Source: Candidatus Amesbacteria bacterium | Lineage (GTDB): Bacteria > Patescibacteriota > Microgenomatia > CAZETR01 > Amesbacteraceae | DNA length: 48,524 nucleotides | Assembly (NCBI GenBank): GCA_027371535.1 | Contig: DAHXMV010000008.1 | Location: 1 to 48,524 of the forward strand | Direction: 5' to 3' | In this document: positions 22,150-30,812 of the stretch, in pieces | How positions within the stretch are numbered: the first letter of the stretch is position 1 | Layout: every line of letters starts with the position of its first letter | The notes under the pieces: model-generated | Databases searched by the model: none | What the model was told of the DNA's origin: nothing | Seen by the model: only the letters and a program-made list of their open reading frames with translations | Translations under genes and position numbers: made by a program

Positions 22150-24183
22150 CTATTTTACCACTGTCTGGCCAGTGGCTGCTGTTTCCGCCTTTGGCTTGGT
22201 CCAGCTGGCAAAATTACAGTTGGGGTAATTGCTGCAACCGTAAAATGTTTTATGGCTTTTGGTCTTTCGAAGTATCACCTCCCCACCGCATTTTGGGCAT
22301 TTCACTCCTGCTTTCTCCATGTAATTGGCTTTGTAGCCGCATTCCGGATATCGGCTGCAGGCTAAAAATTTGCCGTATCTGCCGATTCTGATCACCACAT
22401 CCCCCTGCCCGCACACCGGACACTTGTCTCCGGTGGTTTCCACTTCTACTTTCACTCTTTCCGCCGTCTCCGCCACCTTTAAAAGTTCCGTTTCAAACGG
22501 CTGATAGAAATCCGCAATTACCGGCAGCCATTTCATCTCCCCGTTGGCAATCTCATCCAGCTGGTCCTCCATTTTGGCCGTAAAATTCAGATCCACAATT
22601 CCCGAAAAGTTCTTTACCAGAAAATCATTTACTGCTGTCCCCAGGGCTGTCGGCATAAACCGCTTATCTGTTTTCTCGGTATACTGCCGGTCCTGGATAG
22701 TCGACAGTATCGGGGCGTAAGTACTCGGCCGGCCGATGCCTTTTTCTTCCAGGGCTTTGATCAGGCTGGCATCGTTATATCGGGCCGGGGGCTGGGTGAA
22801 TTTCTGTTCGCTTTTCATATCGGAAAAATTCAGTGCCTCGCCTTCACCCATCTCCGGTATTATATTTGCCTCTGTCTGCTCAAATTCGTTCTCTTCCCCG
22901 TTTGTAATTTGTGATTTGTGGTTTGTAATTTGATAAAGCCTCAGCCATCCGTCAAAATTTATGGTTTCCCCCCTGGCTTCCAGACCATAATTTATAAGGT
23001 TTACGGCTCCGGTCACGCTCACCTTTACGCTCTCACCCCTGGCTTCTGCCATCTGGCAGGCGGTATATCGCTTCCAAATCAGGTCATACAATTTTTCCTG
23101 ATCCCGGTTGACAGCGCTCCCCAGATTCTCGCCTCTTAACTGGATTTTCGTCGGCCTGATGGCCTCGTGTGCTTCCTGGGCCACTTTGGATTTGGTTTTA
23201 TAGAATCTCGGTGCTTCCAGGGCATATTCCTGCCCGAATGTCTCTTTGATATATTCACCGGCTTCCCGGACAGCCTCCAGGGCCAGGTTGGTCGAATCTG
23301 TCCGGTGGTAAGTGATATAACCCTCTTCATACAGCATCTGGGCTACCTGCATGGTTTTCTTGGCAGAATACCCCAGCCGGTTTGCCGCCGTTTGCTGCAA
23401 TGTCGAAGTCGTAAACGGCGGCGGCGGACTTCTTCTGATATCTTTTTTCTCCACGCTCCTCACGCTGTAGGCGCATCGCCTCAGTTCCTCCTCCGCTTTT
23501 TTGGCTTCCTCTGCCTTTCCGATTTTTATCTTCTCCCCGTTTTTTTCCGTCAACTGAACCTTAAACTTTGACCCTTGGACTTTTTGTAATATCACTTCAA
23601 TAATCCAGTATTCTTCCGGCTTAAAAGCTTCTATTTCCCTTTCCCGTTCCACAATTAAGCGGACTGCCACGCTTTGCACCCGCCCGGCAGACAAACCTTT
23701 ACGCACTTTCTTCCACAAAAGCGGCGACAGTTTATAACCTACCAGCCTGTCCAGAATTCTTCTGGCCTGCTGGGCATCTACCATCGGTATATCAATCTGC
23801 CGGGGATCAGCCAGTGCTCCTCTGATCGCCGACTCCGTTATCTCATGAAACGTAATGCGTTTTATTTTTTTGTCATCTGAATTTATCAGGCTGGCTACAT
23901 GCCAGGCAATTGCCTCCCCTTCCCGGTCGGGATCTGTCGCCAGAAATATCACCTCCGCTTTATGGGCCAGATCTTCCAGCTCTTTCACCCTGTCCTTCTG
24001 TTTTGGCACCAGTACGTAATCCGGTTTGAAATCGTGTTTTATATCCACTCCCAGTTTTCTCTCCGGCAGGTCCCGGACATGCCCGTAAGTCGCCCGGACA
24101 TCATAATCTGTGCCCAAATATTTAGCCAGCGTCCTGGCTTTTGTCGGGCTTTCTACTATGACAAGATTCATCCCTGATACCAT
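22150..24183 (-). CDS. topA: DNA topoisomerase I
   Basis: 677 residues. Toprim domain at the start (MNLVIVESPTKARTLAKYLG; ATDPDREGEAIAWH), catalytic Tyr in GYITYHRTDS, and two C-terminal C4 zinc ribbons (CPVC...C...C and CPKC...C...C). Relaxes negative supercoils. TACAAT with six bases spacing points to the first ATG at 24183; an ATG four codons later (24171) is the other candidate. Two heptamer arrays lie in the coding region: YQITNHKSQITN about residues 417-428 and KVQGSKFKVQ about 200-210. Confidence 0.97.
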   Translation of the reverse strand: MVSGMNLVIVESPTKARTLAKYLGTDYDVRATYGHVRDLPERKLGVDIKHDFKPDYVLVPKQKDRVKELEDLAHKAEVIFLATDPDREGEAIAWHVASLINSDDKKIKRITFHEITESAIRGALADPRQIDIPMVDAQQARRILDRLVGYKLSPLLWKKVRKGLSAGRVQSVAVRLIVEREREIEAFKPEEYWIIEVILQKVQGSKFKVQLTEKNGEKIKIGKAEEAKKAEEELRRCAYSVRSVEKKDIRRSPPPPFTTSTLQQTAANRLGYSAKKTMQVAQMLYEEGYITYHRTDSTNLALEAVREAGEYIKETFGQEYALEAPRFYKTKSKVAQEAHEAIRPTKIQLRGENLGSAVNRDQEKLYDLIWKRYTACQMAEARGESVKVSVTGAVNLINYGLEARGETINFDGWLRLYQITNHKSQITNGEENEFEQTEANIIPEMGEGEALNFSDMKSEQKFTQPPARYNDASLIKALEEKGIGRPSTYAPILSTIQDRQYTEKTDKRFMPTALGTAVNDFLVKNFSGIVDLNFTAKMEDQLDEIANGEMKWLPVIADFYQPFETELLKVAETAERVKVEVETTGDKCPVCGQGDVVIRIGRYGKFLACSRYPECGYKANYMEKAGVKCPKCGGEVILRKTKSHKTFYGCSNYPNCNFASWTKPKAETAATGQTVVK
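22900..22935. repeat. Heptamer array inside topA (C-terminal half)
   Basis: About five units of type ACAAATC/ACAAATT on the minus strand, period 7, in frame. Confidence 0.85.
23551..23585. repeat. Heptamer array inside topA (N-terminal half)
   Basis: AAAGTCC, AAGGGTC, AAAGTTT, AAGGTTC on the minus strand: diverged units with 7-base period, in frame. Confidence 0.65.
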
Positions 24184-24251
24184 CTCATAATTGTAGACGG
24201 ATAGTCAAGTCCGCCTGGCTTTTTCGTTTTTCAGCCTGTAAAATGTGCTTC

Positions 24252-24584
24252 ATGTCTTCCCAACCGGAAATATTATGGTGTGGCAGATTGGGTTTCAATG
24301 TCAATGAATTTAATTGTAAATATTGCAGTCAGGATGGAATTTGTCCCATTCAGGCAGATCATTTTAGAAAAAAAACTGCCCAGCTCAGGGCTGAACTTGC
24401 TGCAAGTCAACCCCCAGATAATCCGCAGACAAATTTCCCGGCTCGATCGGAAACATCTCATACCCACGCCCCTTTTCGTAATCGTCCCCGTGATCTACCC
24501 AAAACAAAATCAGAACACGGTCACCGTCAGGCCATCAGCCATAAAGGTGAAAGAAAACTTAAACATAAAGATCATCGGGGATAA
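24252..24584 (+). CDS. Cys-rich N-terminus with basic His/Lys-rich tail
   Basis: 110 residues from the ATG at 24252; TG-TAAAAT and seven bases precede it, whereas the ATG at 24243 overlaps the -10 box. C10, C22, C25 and C31 (CKYC...C) form a possible zinc site; the rest (about 35-110) is Pro-, Arg-, Lys- and His-rich and probably disordered, suggesting nucleic-acid binding. Divergent from topA. Not recognised. Confidence 0.55.
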   Translation: MSSQPEILWCGRLGFNVNEFNCKYCSQDGICPIQADHFRKKTAQLRAELAASQPPDNPQTNFPARSETSHTHAPFRNRPRDLPKTKSEHGHRQAISHKGERKLKHKDHRG

Positions 24585-24587
24585 AAA

Positions 24588-24887
24588 ATGTCACTCGAAC
24601 AAAATCCGGGCTGCTGGCCGAAATTCCTCCGCTTCCTGGCCCCCGGGGAAAACCCTGCCCCGGATCATATTTGGTATCACACCTGGCCGCAATTTGATAC
24701 TGCCCACACAACAATCCATCCTGAAAGTTACTATAGTCTGGTTGGACCTTATACTGTTCTCATCACCAAAACCGGCATGTGTATTAAAACTGTCGAAGGT
24801 ATGGATGATCAGACTGCCTACGAAAAAGCCCGGTTGCTATTGAAGCGGGATGGTCCCAGATATTTGCATATTCTGGGTGGCCGCTGA
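24588..24887 (+). CDS. Hypothetical protein downstream of Cys-rich gene
   Basis: 99 residues, beginning MSLEQNPGCWPKFL. Mixed alpha/beta composition, Trp-rich N-terminus, C-terminal KRDGPRYLHILGGR; no motif recognised. It starts about one codon after the preceding gene stops, so the two form a pair. Converges on the PBP2 gene with two bases between. Confidence 0.5.
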   Translation: MSLEQNPGCWPKFLRFLAPGENPAPDHIWYHTWPQFDTAHTTIHPESYYSLVGPYTVLITKTGMCIKTVEGMDDQTAYEKARLLLKRDGPRYLHILGGR

Positions 24888-24889
24888 CT

Positions 24890-26665
24890 TTATTCCCCCA
24901 CTGCCTGGGGTATGGCGCTGTAAGGATACTTGTCTTCCACTCCGAAATACTTGGCCAGTAATTTCCGGACGACAGGTGCGGCCACGTTTGATCCCTCTCC
25001 CCCTCCTTCCATCAGCACTGTAACGGTGATTTTGGGATCATTGGCCGGTGCATACGCTGTCAGCCAACCGTGTTCCCGCATTTTGCCGTCCGGGGCTACA
25101 TACTCAGCCGTCCCGGTTTTGCAGCCGATGACGGGCAATGGTTTACCGTCCATTTTCCTGGCAAAAGTCGCCACTGCGCTTTTGTTTAAAGCGGCGTTAT
25201 TCCAGTCAAACAACGGAAATGCTGTTCCTCCCGATGTACATGCCCCTGTCATTCCTTGGTGAATTATATCCACCGCCTTTGGTGAAATGTCCACCTGTGT
25301 ACAGTTATTATCATTGGTTATTTGTGATTTGGAATTTGTAATTTCCACCAGATGCAGTTGGCATTTTCTTCCCCCTGTGGCCATTACATTGGTCATCAGA
25401 TTGTCCTGCAGGGGAGTCACCAATACATCTCCCTGGCCGATCGCCATCTGAAAGGTATTTCCGGTAAACCAGGCTTCGGCCTTGGTTTTTAATTTCCACG
25501 CCGGATCCGGAATTACCCCGGCCACCTCCCCGGGGATATCTATATTTGTCAGACTCCCCATACCCACCTTCCTTGCCCAGGCGGCAATTGTTTCCGGCCC
25601 GCTCATCTGCCCTACCGTATAAAAAAACGTATCCGTCGACCTGGTTATCGCCCTGGCAAACCCGATCGGTCCCTCTACTCCCCCGCCTCTGGAATATAGC
25701 CAGTTGGTGTAGTTGTAATTCCCCAGAGTAATAATTCCGTGATCGTCATAAATAAATCCCGGTTTCACTTTGTTATCTGTAATCGCTCCCGCTGTTACCG
25801 TCATTTTAAATGTCGATCCAGGCGGATATATGCCCCCTATGGCCCGGTTTAATAGCGGCAGGTTCTGATCCACCAGCACCTGTGATAATTGCTTCTGGGC
25901 TGCCTGGTTATATTTATTAATAAACAGGTTCGGATCATATGACGGCGAACTGACCATAGCCAGCACTTCCCCGGTTTGCGGATTGCTGGCCACTAATGCC
26001 CCCTTCTTACCTCCCATTGCTTCCAAAGCCGTCTCCTGTAAATCCCGGTCAATGGTCAGATGGAGATCCTGCCCCGGTATCGGCTCCTGCCGGCCGAGTT
26101 CCCGCACGATTTTGCCCTGATTATCCACTTCCACCAACCGGCCGCCGTCTATTCCCCTCAATACGCTTTCGTACTGCATTTCTATCCCGCTTCTGCCAAT
26201 CATATCCCCGGCCTCATACTTGCTGCCGACGGCTTTTAAAAGCCCCACTTCATCCTGTCCGACTTCCCCCACATATCCCACCACATGGGCCGAGCTGGTA
26301 GCTGCCGGATATTGTCTGAAATAAGTCTCCCTTTCATCCTTACCGGTTTGTGCATCCACAATCCTCACCTTGATGTTCCCTGCCAGAATTTGGCCGTTAC
26401 GGTCATAAATTATTCCCCTGGGAGCGCCCAGCTTTATCGTTTGGATCCGGTTTTGGTCTGACAGCAGCCGGTATCTGTCTCCGTAAAAAATCTGCAGCGT
26501 CGCCAACCTGATTACCAACACTACCATAGCCAAAAGTACCCCGCACCACACCAGCCATCCCCGGCGAAAATCCCTGCCCTTATCTTCACCCATCCTGCTC
26601 CTGCTGGTCTGGCTGTCGGAAATTACAAAATCCCCAAAACTCGCCCCCGGCCGAAATCTTTTCAT
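24890..26665 (-). CDS. mrdA: Penicillin-binding protein 2 (elongasome transpeptidase)
   Basis: 591 residues. One N-terminal membrane helix (about 37-57), a pedestal domain, and a transpeptidase domain with SxxK in PGSTFKMT, the second-motif region RSTDTFFYT, and KTGT in GCKTGTAEY. Cross-links septum-independent peptidoglycan. It sits next to mreB, as in rod-shape operons. TAAAAT and six bases precede the ATG: leaderless. A heptamer array encodes EITNSKSQITND near residues 442-453. Confidence 0.95.
   Translation of the reverse strand: MKRFRPGASFGDFVISDSQTSRSRMGEDKGRDFRRGWLVWCGVLLAMVVLVIRLATLQIFYGDRYRLLSDQNRIQTIKLGAPRGIIYDRNGQILAGNIKVRIVDAQTGKDERETYFRQYPAATSSAHVVGYVGEVGQDEVGLLKAVGSKYEAGDMIGRSGIEMQYESVLRGIDGGRLVEVDNQGKIVRELGRQEPIPGQDLHLTIDRDLQETALEAMGGKKGALVASNPQTGEVLAMVSSPSYDPNLFINKYNQAAQKQLSQVLVDQNLPLLNRAIGGIYPPGSTFKMTVTAGAITDNKVKPGFIYDDHGIITLGNYNYTNWLYSRGGGVEGPIGFARAITRSTDTFFYTVGQMSGPETIAAWARKVGMGSLTNIDIPGEVAGVIPDPAWKLKTKAEAWFTGNTFQMAIGQGDVLVTPLQDNLMTNVMATGGRKCQLHLVEITNSKSQITNDNNCTQVDISPKAVDIIHQGMTGACTSGGTAFPLFDWNNAALNKSAVATFARKMDGKPLPVIGCKTGTAEYVAPDGKMREHGWLTAYAPANDPKITVTVLMEGGGEGSNVAAPVVRKLLAKYFGVEDKYPYSAIPQAVGE
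25312..25346. repeat. Heptamer array inside mrdA
   Basis: AAATTAC, AAATTCC, AAATCAC, AAATAAC on the minus strand, in frame, period 7. Confidence 0.8.
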
Positions 26666-26670
26666 ACATG

Positions 26671-26752
26671 TATTTTAAATTCAAAGTTCAAATCCACAAA
26701 CATCAAAACAGAATTTATTTTATTTGTGATTTGTAATTTGTGTTTTGGAATA
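26671..26752. repeat. Two heptamer arrays between mreB and mrdA
   Basis: A short array (26671-26696, AAATTCA type, overlapping the mrdA -10 box) and a second (about 26720-26750, TTTGTGA/TTTGTAA type) fill the mreB-mrdA gap. Confidence 0.75.
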
Positions 26753-27865
26753 TTATCTCAGTCCTCCTACCACTTTCACTTTCCGAAGTAGGGCTTCATT
26801 CTCCAGCACTTTTCCGCATCCCCGGACGACCGCCGTCATCGGGTCTTCCGTAATATAAACCGGCATCTTGGTTTCATCGCTCATCAGCTTATCAATTCCG
26901 GCAATCATACTGCCGCCTCCGGCCATCATTATTCCCCGTTCCAGGATATCCGACACCAGTTCCGGCGGTGTCTCCTCTATCAGCTCCGCAGCAGCGGAGG
27001 TGATCTGTTTTAAAACCGGCATCAGAGCTTCCCGAACCTCATCAGACGAAAGCTTCAGGCTCCGCGGCAAACCCGATTCCAGATCCCGCCCCCTGACCAC
27101 CATAAACTTCACCCCCTGCTTCTTTTCTTCAGTAGGCCCTTCCGTAGCTTTAGCGGAGGAGAGCGCTCCCTGGACATTAAATGCACTCACATGGGCATTC
27201 CCGAGGGCTATCTTGACCTCCTCTGCCGTCCTCTCTCCCAAAAGCACATTATATTTCAGTCTCACATAATGGATAATCGCTTCATCCATTTCATCACCGG
27301 CAATCCTGATAGACCGGTTCAGTACTATCCCTCCGAGGGATATCACTGCAATTTCCGCCGTCCCGCCTCCGATATCAATCACCATCACTCCCCCTGCATC
27401 CGAAATCGGCAACTCCGCCCCGATGGCTGCCGCCATCGGTTCTTCAATTAGATAACAGGTCCTGGCCCCGGCCGACAGGGCGGCTTCCTGCACCGCCCGG
27501 CGTTCCACTTCCGTCACTCCCGACGGAATTCCTACTACCACTCTGGGTCTGGGTATTCTGGGTACCAGTTTTCCCGATTCGTGTACCATTAATATATAGT
27601 GTTTGAGCATCGCTTCCGTGGCGTCAAAATCCGCAATCACCCCGTCTTTTAACGGTCTGATGGCTTCGATGGTCGACGGCGTTCGCCCCAGCATTTTCTT
27701 GGCCTCGTCCCCGATCGCCAGCACCTGTTTGGTCTTTTTGTGCATCGCCACCACCGACGGCTCCCGGATCACAATTCCCCGGCCTTTGACGTGCACCAGC
27801 GTATTTGCCGTCCCCAGATCAATCCCCACGTCATGCGAGAGTAAACCGAATAAATAGTCAAACAT
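26753..27865 (-). CDS. mreB: Rod shape-determining protein MreB
   Basis: 370 residues, about 25 longer than usual. Actin-fold: GIDLGTANTLV (phosphate 1), VMVIDIGGGTAEIAVISLGG (phosphate 2), and the adenosine motif MMAGGGSMIAGID. The extra length is an insertion around residues 225-250 (GALSSAKATEGPTEEKK), carried by an imperfect palindrome in the DNA. An AAGGGA element four bases before the ATG is a possible Shine-Dalgarno site; TATAGT lies upstream. Confidence 0.96.
   Translation of the reverse strand: MFDYLFGLLSHDVGIDLGTANTLVHVKGRGIVIREPSVVAMHKKTKQVLAIGDEAKKMLGRTPSTIEAIRPLKDGVIADFDATEAMLKHYILMVHESGKLVPRIPRPRVVVGIPSGVTEVERRAVQEAALSAGARTCYLIEEPMAAAIGAELPISDAGGVMVIDIGGGTAEIAVISLGGIVLNRSIRIAGDEMDEAIIHYVRLKYNVLLGERTAEEVKIALGNAHVSAFNVQGALSSAKATEGPTEEKKQGVKFMVVRGRDLESGLPRSLKLSSDEVREALMPVLKQITSAAAELIEETPPELVSDILERGIMMAGGGSMIAGIDKLMSDETKMPVYITEDPMTAVVRGCGKVLENEALLRKVKVVGGLR
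27138..27159. repeat. Imperfect palindrome inside mreB
   Basis: A 22-base segment (minus strand begins CCTCCGCTAAAGC and ends TACGGAAGG) with complementary flanks CC-CCG-TA and TA-CGG-GG. It encodes the non-canonical SSAKATEGP insertion. Confidence 0.6.
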
Positions 27866-27927
27866 ATTCCCTTGCCCGCACTATAAAGTTTCTCACTCAA
27901 TTCTTCAAGAGTATAATCGAAATTCTT

Positions 27928-28277
27928 ATGTCAGAAAACTCAATATCTGGGGCTATAAAGGCTGTCTACTCCCTAATGGAAAGTTATGTAACGCCTGCTG
28001 TTTCCGTTTCGCCATCCCTGAAATCCCCAAAACTTCCAACAACTATTGCCCCTTTCAGGGAACTGATCGGAGCTGCCTTGTGCATCGCCAGAAAAATCAG
28101 CCTCCCAGATGCCGCACTTATCGTTGCGAAGAACATCCCGAACATTGGTCGGAACTGATCCAAACTGCCCTGATCTTGGGCCTAATTGATTTCAAAACCG
28201 CCCAAAACACCAGAAAACAACTCCGTCTCGACTCTCCAAAATCAGCAGAAGATATTATTAATAACGACTTGGCATAA
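27928..28277 (+). pseudogene. Frameshifted Cys-rich gene
   Basis: TATAAT at 27912-27917 and the ATG at 27928 define a start, but that frame ends after 77 residues with no cysteine-rich pattern. The frame one base earlier (entered after about 27958) stays open to 28277 and reads GCLLPNGKLCNACC, NNYCPFQGTDRSC, RCRTYRCEEHPEHW, then a helical LIQTALILGLIDF: a coherent zinc-binding-like protein of about 116 residues. Joining the two needs one missing base near the AAAGG at 27957-27961. It could be a real frameshift mutation, a sequencing error or recoding. Family not recognised. Confidence 0.6.
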
Positions 28278-28308
28278 TTTTCTTATTGAAATCCTATAGT
28301 ATAAGTCA

Positions 28309-28314
28309 TATAAT
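28309..28314 (+). promoter_or_regulatory. -10 box, leaderless
   Basis: TATAAT followed by exactly six bases and the ATG at 28321. Confidence 0.6.
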
Positions 28315-28320
28315 TCATTT

Positions 28321-28725
28321 ATGGCCAAAATTCCTGAATTGGTTTCCGGTGTCGCTGCCTGCTATAAAGGGCTTGAAAGATCACCCCTATTGGCTGAAAT
28401 CGGGGAAAAAAATAAAGTCCACATCGAAACCTTTCCCGGCGGATTAAGTGAACTGAAATGGGACAGGAATTTGGAAAAATTTTTACATGACTACGGAGGT
28501 TTTCTGAAACCGGGTTTATTTACTCCCCGGCCTCTTTTTTATGTCCTTACCGGCTTTATGACAGATCGGTATTACAGCGAGGCGGTACAGAGAGTCACCG
28601 AAATGCTTAATGAGCAAAGAATAAACTACCGGACGGTGGACGATGCCGCGTTGGGATGTTGGGCCCAAACCTTTAGTATGAACCTCAGTAGCTACTCTTT
28701 TTATCACTATCTCGATTGTAAATAG
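28321..28725 (+). CDS. Low-molecular-weight phosphatase-like protein, copy 1
   Basis: 134 residues. ACYKGLERSP near residues 13-22 is a C-x5-R-S-P loop as in low-molecular-weight tyrosine phosphatases and related arsenate reductases. The general-acid Asp-Pro loop is not evident (FMTDRYYSEAVQRV occupies its place), so catalysis may be impaired. Paralogous in layout to the next gene. Leaderless start. Confidence 0.6.
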   Translation: MAKIPELVSGVAACYKGLERSPLLAEIGEKNKVHIETFPGGLSELKWDRNLEKFLHDYGGFLKPGLFTPRPLFYVLTGFMTDRYYSEAVQRVTEMLNEQRINYRTVDDAALGCWAQTFSMNLSSYSFYHYLDCK

Positions 28726-28763
28726 ACTACTCATGTTACAATAGAATGCTTTAAAAATAATCT

Positions 28764-29147
28764 ATGTCAATTTCCATCGACCACCATCATCAGAACTTTG
28801 TCGTTTGTGCCAAAGGCAAGGAACGCAGCCCCATAGTTGTCAGAGCCATGTATCTAATAGAAAAAGATTTCCCTGTTAAGGCCACATCAATTCCGGGTGG
28901 TATGCTGGGTTTGGCACATCTCACATCGGCTGATTTCAAAAATATGTACCCTCATAGTCACTTTACCCTGATTAATGACCCGTCCGAGAGTCATGAAAAT
29001 AAAGCCGCTTTTCGCAGGGTAAAAGATCTCTTAAGTAAAGCCGGAATTCCCTTCGAAACTGCTGACAACGACGATGTATTTATCTATCTATTAAGGGCCG
29101 GTTTTAAAAAAGAAGACATCCCTTTTATAGATATTTCGCACACCTGA
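28764..29147 (+). CDS. Low-molecular-weight phosphatase-like protein, copy 2
   Basis: 127 residues. VVCAKGKERSPIVVRAM holds the C-x5-R-S-P loop; INDPSESHENKAAFRRVKDLL supplies the Asp-Pro acid loop and following helix in the position expected for the LMW-PTP family. Shorter than the usual 150 residues. TG-T-TACAAT at 28734-28742 lies upstream. Target could be phosphoprotein or another oxyanion substrate; not determined. Confidence 0.65.
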   Translation: MSISIDHHHQNFVVCAKGKERSPIVVRAMYLIEKDFPVKATSIPGGMLGLAHLTSADFKNMYPHSHFTLINDPSESHENKAAFRRVKDLLSKAGIPFETADNDDVFIYLLRAGFKKEDIPFIDISHT

Positions 29148-29155
29148 CTTCCCTC

Positions 29156-29184
29156 TTGACAAGCCTATAATAAAAGTATATATA
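29156..29184 (+). promoter_or_regulatory. Sigma-70-like promoter with -35 and -10
   Basis: TTGACA, 17 bases, TATATA, then the ATG at 29194 ten bases on. The clearest two-box promoter in the window. Confidence 0.55.
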
Positions 29185-29193
29185 TATAGGATA

Positions 29194-29502
29194 ATGGCAA
29201 ATGAAATTCACGGTACAAGGCCTAAAGAAATGGCTACCAGGCCTGAAAACGGATCATCCGGTCTTGTAAAGTTTCTTATAGGTTTAGGTGTTTCTACTGA
29301 ATTAATTAGCGCGTCTTTGATAGTAATTTCCGATGCCCACGCCCAGACCGCGAAATTAGCCGGGGATTTACTAACCAGCGAAATTTGGAAAAGTAACATT
29401 AACACTCTTATCCCCATAGCTGTTGGCGGGATTGGCATGATTGGCCTTGGACTTGGCATAAATGCCTTAACCCACCCCTGGCCCCATAGAAAAAATCATT
29501 AA
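29194..29502 (+). CDS. Two-helix small membrane protein
   Basis: 102 residues. Polar N-terminus, helices at about 24-46 and 73-92 (LIPIAVGGIGMIGLGLGINAL), basic His-rich end. The layout of two helices joined by a polar loop recalls small pilin-like or VirB2-like proteins, but no family is recognised. Confidence 0.55.
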   Translation: MANEIHGTRPKEMATRPENGSSGLVKFLIGLGVSTELISASLIVISDAHAQTAKLAGDLLTSEIWKSNINTLIPIAVGGIGMIGLGLGINALTHPWPHRKNH

Positions 29503-29597
29503 TCTTTCTAAGTAGGTAGGATATAATTATTTTCTCATTTTCTTTTAATAATTCCTTTATTTTGAGGCTATTTCAGGAAAAATTTAAAAGACCTTGC

Positions 29598-29603
29598 TAA
29601 AAT
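29598..29603 (+). promoter_or_regulatory. Extended -10 promoter, leaderless
   Basis: TG-C-TAAAAT then exactly six bases and the ATG at 29610. Confidence 0.6.
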
Positions 29604-29609
29604 TCCCCC

Positions 29610-29834
29610 ATGGCTGGCAAAGAACTGGACCATTGTGACACTTGGGACCAATATATCGTTACCGGCCGCCGTGGCCGAAATCCGCCTGAATTTTGCCAAT
29701 ACAACAATAGTTGTAAATGTAATTATTGTCCATTGATGTTTGATGTTCCTGCTTTCGACCGGGCCCTGATTGCCAATATCCGCAATACCTCTGTCAACGG
29801 TGCCTCATCCCAGCCCCCACCCAACCTGAACTAA
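29610..29834 (+). CDS. Small Cys-rich protein
   Basis: 74 residues with C9, C29, C35, C37 and C40 (CQYNNSCKCNYC), a cluster able to bind metal. C-terminal Pro-rich tail. Converges with galU by a four-base overlap. Same style as the proteins at 358 and 24252, though sequences are not obviously homologous. Confidence 0.55.
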   Translation: MAGKELDHCDTWDQYIVTGRRGRNPPEFCQYNNSCKCNYCPLMFDVPAFDRALIANIRNTSVNGASSQPPPNLN

Positions 29835-30727
29835 ACCTTCAATTCCGCAAGCCACTTGGAAAAATCCTCACCTATCTCCGGATGTTTGACGGCAAACTCC
29901 ACCACCGTCTTCATGTATTCCAGCTTGTTCCCGGTATCGCAGTACCTGCCTCCTTCTATCTCCTTGACCAGGACCCTCTCCCCCTTGGAAATCATCAGCT
30001 TCAGGGCATCGTTGTAGTAAAGTTCCTGCCCCGGCTGCAGTTTATCCAAAGCTTCATGGATATTTTCAAAAATACCGGCTGTCAGCACAAAACCTGACAC
30101 CGTAGCCATATCCGAGGGGGCTTTGTCTTTCCCCGGCTTTTCGATAATCTGGGTGGCATCAATCAGCCCCGGCCGGATCTCCGTGCCCGCCGCATAACCG
30201 TATCTTTTATAGTCTTCGTCCCGTGAAGCTCGCATCCCGGCCAGTACGCTGCAGCCGAACTCATTATAAGTATCAATCAGCTGTCTGAACCTGGGAGCTT
30301 TGTCGGACAAAATGAAATCGTCGCTCCAGGTGTACAAAAACGGTTCCCCGTCGATCAGGCTCTCCACATTCAAAAGCGGTGTGCCGTTGCCGTATGGCCC
30401 CTTTTGCCGCACATACACAAAATTGGCCATCTCCGAAATCCGGTTTAATTCATCCAGGAGCGGCCGCTTTCTTTCTCCTCCTTCTTCCAGGGTTTTAACC
30501 AGTTCTGAATTCGGTTTATCAAAATGATCCTCAATTCCCCGCTTGTGATACCCGGTAACTATTATTATATCTTTTATGCCTTCAGCTACCAGCTCCTCTA
30601 CCACATATTGGATCACCGGCTTGTCCACGATCGGCAGCATTTCCTTGGGCATGGCTTTTGTCTGCGGCAAAAACCTGGTCCCGAACCCGGCCGCCGGAAT
30701 CACTGCCTTGGTAATTTTTTTTACCAT
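29831..30727 (-). CDS. galU: UTP-glucose-1-phosphate uridylyltransferase
   Basis: 298 residues from the ATG at 30727. The frame is open 28 codons further upstream, but TAAAAT eight bases before 30727 and the family start VKKITKAVIPAAGFGTRFLPQTKAMPKEMLPIVDKP argue for this one. DKPVIQYVVEE, EDHFD and FVLTAGIF follow. Makes UDP-glucose, a likely sugar donor for the glycosyltransferases encoded next door. Confidence 0.96.
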   Translation of the reverse strand: MVKKITKAVIPAAGFGTRFLPQTKAMPKEMLPIVDKPVIQYVVEELVAEGIKDIIIVTGYHKRGIEDHFDKPNSELVKTLEEGGERKRPLLDELNRISEMANFVYVRQKGPYGNGTPLLNVESLIDGEPFLYTWSDDFILSDKAPRFRQLIDTYNEFGCSVLAGMRASRDEDYKRYGYAAGTEIRPGLIDATQIIEKPGKDKAPSDMATVSGFVLTAGIFENIHEALDKLQPGQELYYNDALKLMISKGERVLVKEIEGGRYCDTGNKLEYMKTVVEFAVKHPEIGEDFSKWLAELKV

Positions 30728-30812
30728 GAAAATACATTTTAAACCCGTTTTGTAAAAAAAATCTACTGGCATACTCCCCTTTAATATAAAAAGGAATAAA
30801 ATACTTATCATT

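Noticed and set aside
27805-28158. 117-residue plus-strand frame overlapping the mreB start
   Set aside because: Its first third is antisense to mreB; only the part from 27928 has start context and even that loses out to the Cys-rich frame.
30728-30811. N-terminal extension of galU
   Set aside because: The -10 box and family N-terminus both support the ATG at 30727.
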